From Filimonas zeae (GTDB taxonomy: Bacteria > Bacteroidota > Bacteroidia > Chitinophagales > Chitinophagaceae), in assembly GCF_014641615.1 (NCBI RefSeq), contig NZ_BMIB01000003.1, forward strand, positions 1,054,001 through 1,118,000: DNA of 64,000 bases, written 5' to 3'. Each line of letters begins with the position of its first letter. The stretch's first letter is position 1. This document shows, one piece after another, positions 8,477-17,414 of this stretch. A program made the translations under genes and the position numbers. A model generated the notes under the pieces. That model was not told the origin of the DNA and searched no databases. It worked only from the letters and a program-made list of their open reading frames with translations.

Positions 8477-9898
8477 ATGAAAATTCTGTTAACAGGCGCC
8501 ACCGGCTATGTGGGCAGGCGGTTACTGCCAATTCTGTTAGGAAAAGGGCATCAGGTATATTGCCTGGTACGGGAAACTTCCCGCTTAAACAAAGAAGCTT
8601 ATAAAAGCCATCTGTTACACGCTGTGGAGGCAGACCTGCTAATGCCTGTTCCGCCGGATACGATACCTGCAGATATAGATGCTGCTTATTACCTGGTACA
8701 CTCCATGAGCGGGCAGGGCAATTTTGCAGAAAAAGAAAAAGACTCTGCGGAGCATTTTATTCAGGCCCTGCACAACACCCGTGTGCAGCAGATTATTTAC
8801 CTGGGTGGTATTGCCAATGCCCACCAGCTATCGCAACACCTCTCCTCCCGCAAACAGGTGGAGGATGTATTAAAAAGCGGCCCTGCGCCGGTAACGGTTT
8901 TACGTGCCGGCATTATTGTAGGCTCGGGCAGTGCTTCGTTTGAAATAATACGCGACCTGGCAGAGAAATTACCGGTTATGATAGCGCCTGCCTGGCTTAA
9001 AACCCATACCCAGCCCATTGCCATCAGAAACGTGGTGGACTTTTTAACCGGTGTTTTGCTGCGCAGCGAAACCCTGGGCAATACCTACGATTTGTACGGG
9101 CCGGATAAGCTTACCTACAAAGAAATGCTGGAGATGTATGCAGAAGAAAGAGGGCTGAAAAGATATATTTTTACCGTACCGGTAATGACGCCGCGGCTCT
9201 CTTCCTACTGGCTGTATTTTGTTACGTCTACCTCTTACCCGCTTGCCCGTAACCTGGTAGATAGTATGAAGGTAGAAACCGTTGCACAACCCAATAACCT
9301 GAGTACAACGTTGAACATCACCCTTATCAGTTATCGGGAAGCTATCAGAATGGCGTTTGACAAAATAGAGCAGGACATGGTACTGTCTACCTGGAAAGAT
9401 GCACTTAGTTCAGGCGCCCGTTTTAAAAGTCTTTCGTTTCATGTAAAGGTGCCGGAGCATGGCTGCTTTACAGACCTTCAGGAAATGAAAACGAATAACA
9501 CCCAACAGGCGCTTGATAAAATCTTCGCTATTGGTGGTAATGCGGGATGGTATTACGCAGACTGGCTATGGAGCTTCCGGGGCTTTTTAGACCGGCTTTT
9601 TGGAGGTGTAGGGCTTAAACGCGGCCGCAGGCACAAAAATACCATAGGCCCCGGCGAAAGCCTGGACTTCTGGCGGGTGCTTTATGCAGACCGCACTACA
9701 CGAAGGTTGTTGCTTTATGCCGAAATGAAACTGCCGGGAGAAGCGTGGCTCGAATTTACAATATCCGATACGGGCGTGGTACGCCAACAGGCCACCTTTC
9801 GCCCCGTAGGCCTTCCCGGCAGGTTATATTGGTTAGCTATGCTGCCCTTTCATTATTTTATATTCAGGGGTATGCTGCGAAAAATTGCATCAGACTAA
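8477..9898 (+). CDS. SDR-family NAD(P)-dependent oxidoreductase with DUF2867 C-terminal domain
   Basis: A 473-residue cytoplasmic protein. The N-terminal Rossmann fold begins at once with KILLTGATGYVGRRLLP (glycine-rich dinucleotide loop GATGYVG) and continues with YYLVHSMSG and a typical atypical-SDR pattern (VTVLRAGIIVGSGS). From about residue 300 the DUF2867 domain follows (LWSFRGFLDRLFGGVGLKRG, DFWRVL, EAWLEF). This arrangement is common in Bacteroidota and resembles YbjT-like SDRs with unknown substrate. The start codon is fixed by the nucleotide-binding motif at the N-terminus. It stands alone; an Hsp20 gene follows after 150 bp. Confidence 0.9.
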   Translation: MKILLTGATGYVGRRLLPILLGKGHQVYCLVRETSRLNKEAYKSHLLHAVEADLLMPVPPDTIPADIDAAYYLVHSMSGQGNFAEKEKDSAEHFIQALHNTRVQQIIYLGGIANAHQLSQHLSSRKQVEDVLKSGPAPVTVLRAGIIVGSGSASFEIIRDLAEKLPVMIAPAWLKTHTQPIAIRNVVDFLTGVLLRSETLGNTYDLYGPDKLTYKEMLEMYAEERGLKRYIFTVPVMTPRLSSYWLYFVTSTSYPLARNLVDSMKVETVAQPNNLSTTLNITLISYREAIRMAFDKIEQDMVLSTWKDALSSGARFKSLSFHVKVPEHGCFTDLQEMKTNNTQQALDKIFAIGGNAGWYYADWLWSFRGFLDRLFGGVGLKRGRRHKNTIGPGESLDFWRVLYADRTTRRLLLYAEMKLPGEAWLEFTISDTGVVRQQATFRPVGLPGRLYWLAMLPFHYFIFRGMLRKIASD

Positions 9899-10037
9899 AG
9901 TGGCAGTGCAGGCAGGGAATACCATGACTTTTTTTCAGCAAAGCAACAGCGGAATACTGAAAATATGACCAGAATAAATGTCATTTTTTCTGATATTTCC
10001 AACTGGCATTTTCTATGTGTATAGATCCCAAAAAAAC

Positions 10038-10043
10038 AGGAGG
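10038..10043 (+). promoter_or_regulatory. Strong Shine-Dalgarno sequence of the Hsp20 gene
   Basis: AGGAGG ends five bases before the Hsp20 ATG. Perfect Shine-Dalgarno sequences are unusual in Bacteroidota; none of comparable strength was noticed at the other starts in this window. It decides the start and suggests high translation of a stress gene. Confidence 0.7.
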
Positions 10044-10048
10044 TTTTT

Positions 10049-10519
10049 ATGACAACTACAATTGCAAAAAGACAGAATGGTAACACACCTGCCACTTTTG
10101 GAAATGTTGTTGACAACATCTTCCAAAACAGTTTACACAGGTTCTTTGATGACAACTTCTTCCATGCCGGCCGTACGTTTCAAAGTGATGTGGTGCCTGT
10201 AAACGTACGGGAAAACAACGAAAGCTATAACCTTGAGGTAATAGCACCCGGATGCAGAAAGGAATCATTCAAAGTGAATGTAAACGGCAATCTGCTTACG
10301 GTAAGCTACGACCACCAGGACGAACAAACAGAAGAAAACGACAAGAACCAGTGGAGACGTACAGAGTATCAGCGCCGCACTTTCCAGCGCACTTTTACCT
10401 TAGATGATTCTGTAGATGTGAATGGCATCCAGGCGGAATATAAAGACGGCATCCTCTGTCTTCGTGTACCTAAACATGAAAAAGCAAAACAGGTAGCTAA
10501 AACCATTGAAATTCAGTAA
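10049..10519 (+). CDS. Small heat-shock protein, Hsp20/alpha-crystallin family
   Basis: A 156-residue ATP-independent chaperone that holds unfolding proteins. The alpha-crystallin domain spans about residues 48-150: VPVNVRENNESYNLEVIAPG, FKVNVNGNLLTVSYDHQ and the closing GILCLRVPK. The N-terminal arm contains FFDDNFF. The C-terminal IEIQ tail is close to the I-x-I motif used in oligomer assembly. The gene has a perfect Shine-Dalgarno and its own terminator, so it is a single-gene unit. Confidence 0.95.
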   Translation: MTTTIAKRQNGNTPATFGNVVDNIFQNSLHRFFDDNFFHAGRTFQSDVVPVNVRENNESYNLEVIAPGCRKESFKVNVNGNLLTVSYDHQDEQTEENDKNQWRRTEYQRRTFQRTFTLDDSVDVNGIQAEYKDGILCLRVPKHEKAKQVAKTIEIQ

Positions 10520-10538
10520 CTCCTTTTTGCTTTGTGGG

Positions 10539-10570
10539 AAGGTGGAATACGCTGTGTTCCACCTTTTTTT
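10539..10570 (+). terminator. Intrinsic terminator of the Hsp20 gene
   Basis: A 9-bp perfect stem (AAGGTGGAA at 10539-10547 and TTCCACCTT at 10557-10565) with a 9-base loop, followed by a run of T. A classical rho-independent terminator about 20 bp after the stop codon. Confidence 0.9.
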
Positions 10571-10748
10571 ATGCTGTCCGCTGCCGCCTGTCAGGTAGCT
10601 GCCACATTATGGGGAATAAACGCCACGGATTTACGCTTCTGTCTCCTGTTAGGCAGAGAAGGGCACTGCAAAATCACTTACAGGAACATATACAGCATTG
10701 GCACTCAGATTGATAACTTACGGGTGAATTATAACTCAACCTCAACCA

Positions 10749-12656
10749 GTGGAATCAGATTACCTTGCAGCAATCAGCCAGCTATCCGTTTTTTCTATGA
10801 TGGATTTATCTCCGGAGTGCGTAAAAATAGTATCCGGATCGGGATATGTACAGTATATCAACCGTGCCGGCCTGAAGTTTCTGGAAGCTGACAGTACCGA
10901 AGGTATTATTGGGGCACTTGTTTACGACTTTATAGCCACGGACTATGTAGAACTCTGGAAACGCAATCATACCGCTGTATGTGCAGGTGAAGCCCGTACC
11001 TGGGATTATAAAGTAACCGGCCGTAAAGGAACCGTAAGGCACCTGGAAACCTATGCGGCACCGCTGGTATTGCCGGATGGCACTTATTTACAGATAGCAG
11101 TTACCAAAGACATAACGGAACAAAAAATGGCCGAGGCCAGCGCGCGTGAAAGTGAATTGAAATTCCGCACACTGGCCAATACCATTCAGAACCTTGCCTG
11201 GATGGCCGATGCCAATGGCTGGGTGTATTGGTATAACGACCGGTGGACGGAATACACTGGTTTAACTGCCAAGGATATGCAGGGTTGGGGCTGGCAAAAG
11301 GTACATCACCCCGATTACCTGGAGTACGCTACCCGATTTGTAGAAAAAGCGTGGAAAACAAATGAACCTTTTGAAATCATTCACCCCCTACGTGGAAAAG
11401 ATGGCAGCTACCGCTGGTTTGTTTCCCGCGCCACCCCTATCTGTAATGGAAAGGGCGAGATAGAACAGTGGATGGGAACGCTTACGGATATTGACGATCA
11501 GAAGCGTGGTGAGGAAAGATTCAGGGCGCTGGCAGACACTGCTCCCCTGTGGATATGGCTTACCGATAAATCTTCCCAGGTTGATTACGCCAACAAAGCA
11601 ATGCTTACCTGGCTGGGCTTTGAGCACTTTTCGGCTATTGACCGTCATCTCTGGCAAACCCATGTACACACGCACGATCTGGCAAAACTTACACATACCG
11701 TGCAAACTGCTTATGAAAACAAGGCCCCTTATAAAATAGAATGCAGATTACTCAACCGCAATACGGGCTTATACGAATGGTTTTTGTTTACTGCGGAGCC
11801 CCGCATGATTAATGGCACCTTTGATGGTTTTGTGGGCACTGCGCATAATATAGATACCCAAAAACGCTCGGTAGAAGTACTGGAAGCCCGCGTACAATTA
11901 AGAACCAGTGAACTGAACAATGCCAATGCCGCATTGCACCGTTCCAACCAGGAACTGGGGCAGTTTGCACATACGGTAAGTCATGATTTAAAAGAACCGC
12001 TGCGTAAGGTGGGCATCTATGCCGGCATGTTGCGCGGCGACCTGCAGCAGGCTGCTTATAACCGGGCAGATCAGCATCTGGAAAAAATTGACCGTGCGGT
12101 AAAACGCATGAACAACCTTATTGATGGCGTGTTAAGCTACTCTTCCTTCACGGCAGAGGTGTACGAACACGAGCCGGTAAACCTCAATACTACATTGACG
12201 GAAGTAGTGGATGACCTGGAAGTTGCACTCGCTAATAAACAAGGCACTATTCACTGCAAAGATACCCTGCCGGTAGTGCATGGAGCTCCTGTATTACTCT
12301 ATCAGCTTTTTTACAACATCGTGGGTAATGCCATTAAATTCTCCCGCACAGGTGTACCACCGCAAATCACCATCAGCACATCAGTACTCAGTGCCACTGA
12401 TATAACAGAACGCAACCTGATTACCGGTAAATTATATAACGCCATTTGCATTAAGGATAATGGCATAGGCTTTTCCTCTGCCGATGCAACAAAGATTTTT
12501 GGTTTATACACCCGCCTGCGTTCCAGAGATGAATATGAAGGCACCGGCCTTGGTCTGGCGCTGTGTGCCCGCATTGCGGCGCGCCACGGGGGTATGGTAG
12601 AAGCGGAAGGCATACCAGGAGAAGGTGCGCAGATTAAAATTATACTACCCGTATAG
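10749..12656 (+). CDS. PAS-domain sensor histidine kinase
   Basis: A 635-residue protein without obvious membrane segments, hence a cytoplasmic sensor. Three PAS units are seen: about 15-125, 140-260 (LAWMADANGWVYWYNDRWTE, closing MGTLTDIDDQKR) and 270-385 (ALADTAPLWIWLTD, closing VGTAHNIDTQKR). A short coiled coil leads to HisKA (FAHTVSHDLKEPLRKV, His about 410). The HATPase domain has the N box (NIVGNAIKFS), G1 (IKDNGIGF) and G2 (GTGLGLALC). The reading frame opens with GTG; an ATG 48 bases downstream (MMDLSPEC) is an equally good start because the first PAS begins there. A decamer shared with the SDR gene lies about 138 bp upstream. Confidence 0.93.
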   Translation: MESDYLAAISQLSVFSMMDLSPECVKIVSGSGYVQYINRAGLKFLEADSTEGIIGALVYDFIATDYVELWKRNHTAVCAGEARTWDYKVTGRKGTVRHLETYAAPLVLPDGTYLQIAVTKDITEQKMAEASARESELKFRTLANTIQNLAWMADANGWVYWYNDRWTEYTGLTAKDMQGWGWQKVHHPDYLEYATRFVEKAWKTNEPFEIIHPLRGKDGSYRWFVSRATPICNGKGEIEQWMGTLTDIDDQKRGEERFRALADTAPLWIWLTDKSSQVDYANKAMLTWLGFEHFSAIDRHLWQTHVHTHDLAKLTHTVQTAYENKAPYKIECRLLNRNTGLYEWFLFTAEPRMINGTFDGFVGTAHNIDTQKRSVEVLEARVQLRTSELNNANAALHRSNQELGQFAHTVSHDLKEPLRKVGIYAGMLRGDLQQAAYNRADQHLEKIDRAVKRMNNLIDGVLSYSSFTAEVYEHEPVNLNTTLTEVVDDLEVALANKQGTIHCKDTLPVVHGAPVLLYQLFYNIVGNAIKFSRTGVPPQITISTSVLSATDITERNLITGKLYNAICIKDNGIGFSSADATKIFGLYTRLRSRDEYEGTGLGLALCARIAARHGGMVEAEGIPGEGAQIKIILPV

Positions 12657-12661
12657 CATTT

Positions 12662-12704
12662 TGCCTTTAACATCAGCCAGGATTGACGACTGATGTTAAA
12701 GGCA
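12662..12704. terminator. Bidirectional hairpin terminator
   Basis: Perfect 15-bp arms (12662-12676 and 12690-12704) with a 13-base loop, located between the convergent histidine kinase (plus) and ABC permease (minus). Confidence 0.8.
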
Positions 12705-12718
12705 GTAATATAATTGCA

Positions 12719-13741
12719 CTAACTTCTTATTTCACGCCGCATAAACAGGTAATATGAAAAAGCAAAGCACACTACCGTTGCCGCCAGCAACCCGCTTACC
12801 TGCGGCCATACAATCAACAGGCTTTCTTTAAAAGGCAGTGGTGTTGGTATCGCGCCTGCCAGCTGCTCCATCGTCAGTGGCCCCAGGCTGCGTACAGACG
12901 GCATCAGCAATGTAGTAGTTGCATCTGCATACAACTGTCCCGGCGCCACCCGCAGTATATTTAATATCATTTCGTTATAACCCGCAATTTCATCACGGGA
13001 TAAAAATGAAGGATCCGGCAAAAATGCCCTTATTACCAGGTTTACTACGATAGGATAAAACACGGTAAAAAACAGCCAGACGCCAATTGCAGTAAGCGCT
13101 GAGGTAGCAGCCTGCTTAAACTGTATGGATAACAGAATGGCCAGGGCCAGCCAGAACGATACATACACAATGGTAAACACAATAAAGGTGGCAATCCGTA
13201 ACAGTTCCTGCGGTTCAATGCGAACACCGGTTAACAACAACCCGCCACCCAGCATCAGCAGGCACAGGCTTATAAACAGCGTAGCTATTATAACCATCGC
13301 ACCGGTAAATTTTGACAGCAGCAGATTATCCCGGTATACCGGCTGCGCCATCAGCCGTATCAGGGTGCCATTGTTTTTTTCTGCATTTATAGCATCAAAG
13401 CCCAGACTAATCCCCAGCAACGGACCCAGAAAGCTAATGAATACATGAAAAGGCGGAATTGTATTATCGGTGGTGGTAAGCAGTTTCAGGTACAGGAATA
13501 AATGATCCGGATCGCTGATATTACTTACCGCCGGTTTAATGTTACGCAGCGATACATACATAGAGGTAATAAAGGTTAATACAATCAGTGCAAGCAGCAC
13601 AATAAAACGCCAGCTGCGTATATGGTCTGCCACCTCCTTATGCACCATTACCTGAAAGGGAGATAGCTGCGCCTGCCCTCCGCTGTTAGTTCTTATGCCT
13701 TTTAAAGAAAGATTTCTGAAAGAAACGACGAGACTTTTCAT
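12719..13741 (-). CDS. ABC-2 type transporter permease
   Basis: A 340-residue membrane protein with six predicted segments: an N-terminal anchor (FIVLLALIVLTFITSMYV), a large external loop, then FISFLGPLLGISLGF, GAMVIIATLFISLCLLMLGGGLLL, IVFTIVYVSFWLALAILL, LTAIGVWLFFTVFYPIVVNLVI and a C-terminal helix. The cytoplasmic sequence FDAINAEKNNGTL is the usual ABC-2 coupling signature. As written, the start overlaps the ATPase gene by 56 bp; a downstream ATG (MVHKEVADHIRS, start at 13648) would remove the overlap and is a realistic alternative. It works with the ATPase and the NEW3 protein encoded just upstream. The substrate is unknown. Confidence 0.88.
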   Translation of the reverse strand: MKSLVVSFRNLSLKGIRTNSGGQAQLSPFQVMVHKEVADHIRSWRFIVLLALIVLTFITSMYVSLRNIKPAVSNISDPDHLFLYLKLLTTTDNTIPPFHVFISFLGPLLGISLGFDAINAEKNNGTLIRLMAQPVYRDNLLLSKFTGAMVIIATLFISLCLLMLGGGLLLTGVRIEPQELLRIATFIVFTIVYVSFWLALAILLSIQFKQAATSALTAIGVWLFFTVFYPIVVNLVIRAFLPDPSFLSRDEIAGYNEMILNILRVAPGQLYADATTTLLMPSVRSLGPLTMEQLAGAIPTPLPFKESLLIVWPQVSGLLAATVVCFAFSYYLFMRREIRS

Positions 13742-14711
13742 CGGCTGTATTTCCCGTTAAATTGTTATCAAAATATTTCTGATAAATATCATCCAGTCCG
13801 TACTCTTTTTTCTGCACGCCTGTAATGCCATATCCCTTTTCTACCATCCATCGTACCAGTATGGGTGTAACATCACTGGTGCTGCTGATGGTAATTTGCC
13901 TGCCCTCTACTGTAACCTGCTGCACCGCATCCAGCTGTTGCAGTGCGCAACTCAGTGCTGGTGTATCCACCACTGCCTCTTCCACGGTAATATGGGTAGC
14001 ATAACCTTCGCGGTTATACAGGTTGCCGGAAAGCGAATCAATATCGCCTTCTGCCAGCATTCTGCCGTTTACAAAAATGCCCACGCGGTCGCACACCTGC
14101 TGCACGTGATGCAGATGGTGAGAGGATAGCAACACGGTAAGCCCCTGCTGTATGCTAAGTTGTTTAATCAGCTGCAGAAAATCACGTATACCGGTGGGGT
14201 CAATGCCCAACGTAGGCTCATCCAGTATAATCACCTCCGGCTGCTTAATCAGCACATCTGCCAGGCCCAGCCGCTGTTTCATCCCGCGGCTGTAGGTGGC
14301 TGTTTTTTTATGCATATCTGCTCCAAGGCCTACCTGCTCCATCACCACGCGCGCGCGGCTTTGCACCTCACTTTCCGGCACCCCGTTCAACCGTCCTATA
14401 TACACCAGGTTTTCCAGGGCAGTCATACCATCATAAAAACCCACACTATCCGGCATATAACCTACTTTATTTTTAACCGGAATAGGCTGCATGGTAGCAT
14501 TATAACCGCATACCTGCACACTGCCTGCTGTAGGTTCTGTAAGCCCCAGCATCATTAATATAGTGGTGGTTTTGCCGGCACCGTTGGGGCCCAGCAAACC
14601 AAAAATTTCCCCTTTATGAATGTGCAGGTGCAGGTCATCTACGGCTTTCAGGGTACCATAACATTTGGTAACACCTTCCAGTGCTATGATAACGTCATTC
14701 ATTTGTTCCAT
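13686..14711 (-). CDS. ABC transporter ATP-binding protein
   Basis: A 341-residue ATPase with Walker A (GPNGAGKTT, about 41-49), Q-loop region (VGYMPDSVGFYDGM), signature motif (YSRGMKQRLG), Walker B (VIILDEPTLGIDP) and H-loop (LLSSHHLHHV). A ~100-residue C-terminal extension follows, as in the CcmA/NatA/drug-exporter group. Together with the adjacent permease it forms an ABC-2 exporter. The gene follows the NEW3 protein after 44 bp and overlaps the permease frame, which suggests translational coupling. Confidence 0.95.
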   Translation of the reverse strand: MEQMNDVIIALEGVTKCYGTLKAVDDLHLHIHKGEIFGLLGPNGAGKTTTILMMLGLTEPTAGSVQVCGYNATMQPIPVKNKVGYMPDSVGFYDGMTALENLVYIGRLNGVPESEVQSRARVVMEQVGLGADMHKKTATYSRGMKQRLGLADVLIKQPEVIILDEPTLGIDPTGIRDFLQLIKQLSIQQGLTVLLSSHHLHHVQQVCDRVGIFVNGRMLAEGDIDSLSGNLYNREGYATHITVEEAVVDTPALSCALQQLDAVQQVTVEGRQITISSTSDVTPILVRWMVEKGYGITGVQKKEYGLDDIYQKYFDNNLTGNTADEKSRRFFQKSFFKRHKN

Positions 14712-14755
14712 CTTCCTGTTTAAATCTGTTGAAACGAAAATGTACCGTCTGCGGG

Positions 14756-15616
14756 TTAACGCCTGCCATATTTGCGTACCAGATAGTACACCAGACCCGC
14801 AGCCAACAGTATCACCAGCACCCCTGCCCAGCCGGAAAGCAGCGAGGTGTTTACTACCATGCGAAATGCCGCCTGTGCATTGCTGTTGGTATTTCTGGCA
14901 CTGAACGTAGCTGCATAATCGCCCGCAATGGTTTTATCAGGTACCTGTACCCTGGCGGTAATGTCAGCGGTTTTACCCGCATCCAGTTGTTGCACGCGGG
15001 CAGGTTCAAAAGTACACTCCCAGTTAGCCGGAAGTTGTGAAGAAAGCTCCAGCTCTTTCAGCGGAAGTGAACCGGTGTTCTTTACCAACAGGTGAATTTC
15101 TTTGCGGCTGCCCGAGGTTACTTCATCGGTAAGGCGGCCGGTAGGCGTAGTCAGCTCCAGGCTGTAGGTACCCTTTACTACCGCTTCCAGATTAAGCAAC
15201 AGGCTTTCAACACCAGACACAGCTTTAACCGGTATTTTATATTTATCCGGTTTGGTGCCTGCAGGTACATTTATTTCAATAGAAATATCCTGCACCTTTC
15301 CAGCGTCCATGCTTACAGAAGTAACCTGGCTGCCTTCAACCCGATAGGTAATCATCCACCCCTCGGGTAATACGGCCTGTAGTTCGTACAAACCCGCCTG
15401 GCTTGTTCCGTTACGGAGTGTAGTGGAATAACGAAATACCTCACTGGTGGCGGCCTCAATATTCACCAGCCTTGCTGTAAAGGCCGATGGCCCGGAAGTG
15501 GGAGAAGTTTGCCGGGCTTGCAACAAGCCAGACTGACCATTAAAAAAAGCGGCAAGCGCCAATACAATAACAAAACGCCGGTTGCGTACACGGGTAAAAA
15601 GTGATTTAGTAAACAT
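14756..15616 (-). CDS. NEW3-domain membrane-anchored protein associated with an ABC exporter
   Basis: A 286-residue protein with a signal peptide (FVIVLALAAFFNGQSGLL, cleavage near LQARQ), two NEW3/COG1470-type beta-sandwich repeats (LPEGWMITYRVEGSQV with INVPAGTKPDKYKIPV, and LPANWECTFEPARV with VQVPDKTIAGDYAATF) and a C-terminal membrane helix (WAGVLVILLAAGLVYYLV) ending in basic residues. Such proteins often come directly before ABC-2 ATPase and permease genes, as here. They are thought to be the extracytoplasmic partner; the exact role and substrate are not known. Confidence 0.85.
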   Translation of the reverse strand: MFTKSLFTRVRNRRFVIVLALAAFFNGQSGLLQARQTSPTSGPSAFTARLVNIEAATSEVFRYSTTLRNGTSQAGLYELQAVLPEGWMITYRVEGSQVTSVSMDAGKVQDISIEINVPAGTKPDKYKIPVKAVSGVESLLLNLEAVVKGTYSLELTTPTGRLTDEVTSGSRKEIHLLVKNTGSLPLKELELSSQLPANWECTFEPARVQQLDAGKTADITARVQVPDKTIAGDYAATFSARNTNSNAQAAFRMVVNTSLLSGWAGVLVILLAAGLVYYLVRKYGRR

Positions 15617-15747
15617 AATCCTTACAACTAAAATTTATATAATAATTGCTTCAAAGAATGCTTAGTAAAATGTGGCCGGGGTTTTAAAAAACCGGCGCGC
15701 TAATTTATAAAAAATGAGAAAAATGCAAAAAAGATGTTGAAATATTT

Positions 15748-16926
15748 TTAGAGAAGGGAGAACTGTTTATTGTTGCATCTGGTAATCACAATGCCCTGGC
15801 AGTTGTTAAAGGCGGCAAAAGTTTTAATAGCCTCTCTGGTTTGGGCTATTTGTTCTTTATTCAGCTTTAGCGGTTCAAAGTGGAGGTTATGGATGGTTAA
15901 AATGCCTTTTTTCCGGTCGGCTTTGGAATCCATGCGGGCTATAAAGGTATCACCTGCTAATACGGGCAATGAAAAATATCCATATTTGCGTTTAGGTTCC
16001 GGAACAAAACATTCTACCTGGTAATCGAAATTAAAAAAGTCTTTTAGCCGGTGCCTGAAAACATTCAAAGGATCAAAGGGCGATAAAATGAACACGTCCT
16101 CTTTTAGCTCAATTTTTTTGTTTTTATAAGCAGGCAGCATGTACAAAGGAGCTGTTTTCAATCCTTCAATGGAAACCTCACAAACAGCACCTTCTTCTAC
16201 CATCTTCTGCATTTCCTGTTTCACCAGGTGATCCTTTACCCTTCGGGCACGCCAGCTTATCTCTTTCAGGTAAGCTACTCCCATGCTCTGTAAGCAACGC
16301 CTGATGATATGCCTGGCAAATTGTTCCGGTGTGGGCATAGTAGTATCTATGTCAGATGACAACAGGTTTAAAGGCAGGTCGTATATTTTACTGAAATTCT
16401 GTTTCCGGGTAACCATCAGTCTCCCATCCATGTATAACCTTTCCAGAGCTACTTTGGACGGACGCCAATCCCACCACCCCGAACTGGCTTCCTGTCTGTC
16501 ATTGTCAAAATCCTTAACAGTTAACGGGCCATCGCGTTCTATCCTGTCCAGCACGCTTTTCATCAGGTTTATTTCGGCTGTTGTTAAAGCAGTTCTTTTT
16601 AGCCGGAAGCCTTCCTTCACAGGTAAAGAAAAACGATAATCCTCCATGGGCATGTAAGCAGAATCGGAAATGAAAAATTCGAAGATGCGGCCATCGGCCT
16701 GCAGTTCTTCCAGCCATTCCTTTTTATAATCAGGTACACGTGCCGCAATAATAAGATGATGCGCACGCTCCACTACATAATTCGCATCTATCTGCACAAA
16801 GCCCAGGTGATTAATTAAATTATATACCGCGTCAGCACCTTTTCCAAACGACACACGCTTAGCGAGGCCTGTAGCATGCAATATAATTTTGCGGACCTGA
16901 CCGGGAGAAAGAATAAGCTGATTCAT
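15748..16926 (-). CDS. Winged-helix DNA glycosylase-like protein (YcaQ/AlkX family, HTH_42)
   Basis: The chosen start gives MNQLILSPGQVRK; a longer frame adds 22 unrelated residues. About 392 residues. The family signature is strong: GFVQIDAN near 48 (the QxD motif needed for base excision in YcaQ), VVERAHHLIIAARVPDY, then a 'FEFFISDSAYMPMEDYRF' block (family: HAA-Y-P-MEDYRF). The middle has three winged-helix-like parts (WWDWRPSKVALERLYMDGRLMVTRKQNF). The C-terminus (FVPEPKRKYGYFSLPVLAGD, GRMD-type ARMDSKADRK) is also typical. Characterised members unhook DNA interstrand crosslinks or remove alkylated bases. The gene stands alone. Confidence 0.88.
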   Translation of the reverse strand: MNQLILSPGQVRKIILHATGLAKRVSFGKGADAVYNLINHLGFVQIDANYVVERAHHLIIAARVPDYKKEWLEELQADGRIFEFFISDSAYMPMEDYRFSLPVKEGFRLKRTALTTAEINLMKSVLDRIERDGPLTVKDFDNDRQEASSGWWDWRPSKVALERLYMDGRLMVTRKQNFSKIYDLPLNLLSSDIDTTMPTPEQFARHIIRRCLQSMGVAYLKEISWRARRVKDHLVKQEMQKMVEEGAVCEVSIEGLKTAPLYMLPAYKNKKIELKEDVFILSPFDPLNVFRHRLKDFFNFDYQVECFVPEPKRKYGYFSLPVLAGDTFIARMDSKADRKKGILTIHNLHFEPLKLNKEQIAQTREAIKTFAAFNNCQGIVITRCNNKQFSLL

Positions 16927-17022
16927 AGGCCTAAGATAAACAATGTATGAATTACTGTAATACAAACCAGCCGTTGTAAACAATCTGCTCAACAGTCACC
17001 TGAACAGAAATGACAGCATTCA

Positions 17023-17247
17023 TCAACAGTCATGCACAAACCGGTTGCAGCAAAAGCCCAGTTTTTCCAGAGCCACTATTATAAACGGTTCTTTATCTGC
17101 ATCCGCTTCTACACGCAATACTTTGTCTGTATCTGACAAATCAACAAACCAGCAGTCTTCCCCTACCAGCTCATCCAGTACGGGGGTTACATTCATACGA
17201 TCGTGATAATGTTGTATATTGGTAATAAAAAGCAGAATACTCTTCAT
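17023..17247 (-). CDS. Small HMA-fold-like protein lacking the metal-binding Cys pair
   Basis: A 74-residue protein (MKSILLFITNIQHYHD ...). The pattern of a short first strand, a helix 'VTPVLDEL', 'CWFVDLSDTDKVLRVEAD' and the closing 'IIVALEKLGF' matches the ferredoxin-like heavy-metal-associated fold. At the place of the CxxC loop it has QHYHDRM, with histidines instead of cysteines; two cysteines sit at the C-terminus (FCCNRF). It may bind metal through His/Cys or may have lost metal binding. It is likely a stand-alone gene. The family call is an inference from pattern. Confidence 0.6.
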   Translation of the reverse strand: MKSILLFITNIQHYHDRMNVTPVLDELVGEDCWFVDLSDTDKVLRVEADADKEPFIIVALEKLGFCCNRFVHDC

Positions 17248-17376
17248 ATAATCACTAAACTATGCCTTTGCAAACCAATGCCCGGTGAAATTCTACCAAA
17301 TGGCGCAGGTACCAGATAAAAACCGGTATACATGCGATAAAGGAACAGGCAGCTGTATATCTTGTTGGCAAAAGCT

Positions 17377-17410
17377 CAGCATGACCTGCTTTACCGGGCA
17401 GGCCATGCTG
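17377..17410 (-). terminator. Hairpin terminator after the TonB receptor gene
   Basis: 13-base arms (17377-17389 and 17398-17410) with one mismatch and an 8-base loop, starting 4 bp after the receptor stop codon. In the minus direction GAGCTTTTG follows; on the plus strand six T follow, so it may work both ways. Confidence 0.6.
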
Positions 17411-17414
17411 TTTT

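Noticed and set aside
8241-8480. Plus-strand frame of 79 codons with an ATGA overlap to the SDR gene
   Set aside because: Composition is not protein-like (many Cys, Met and aromatic residues without pattern); the region is a divergent promoter.
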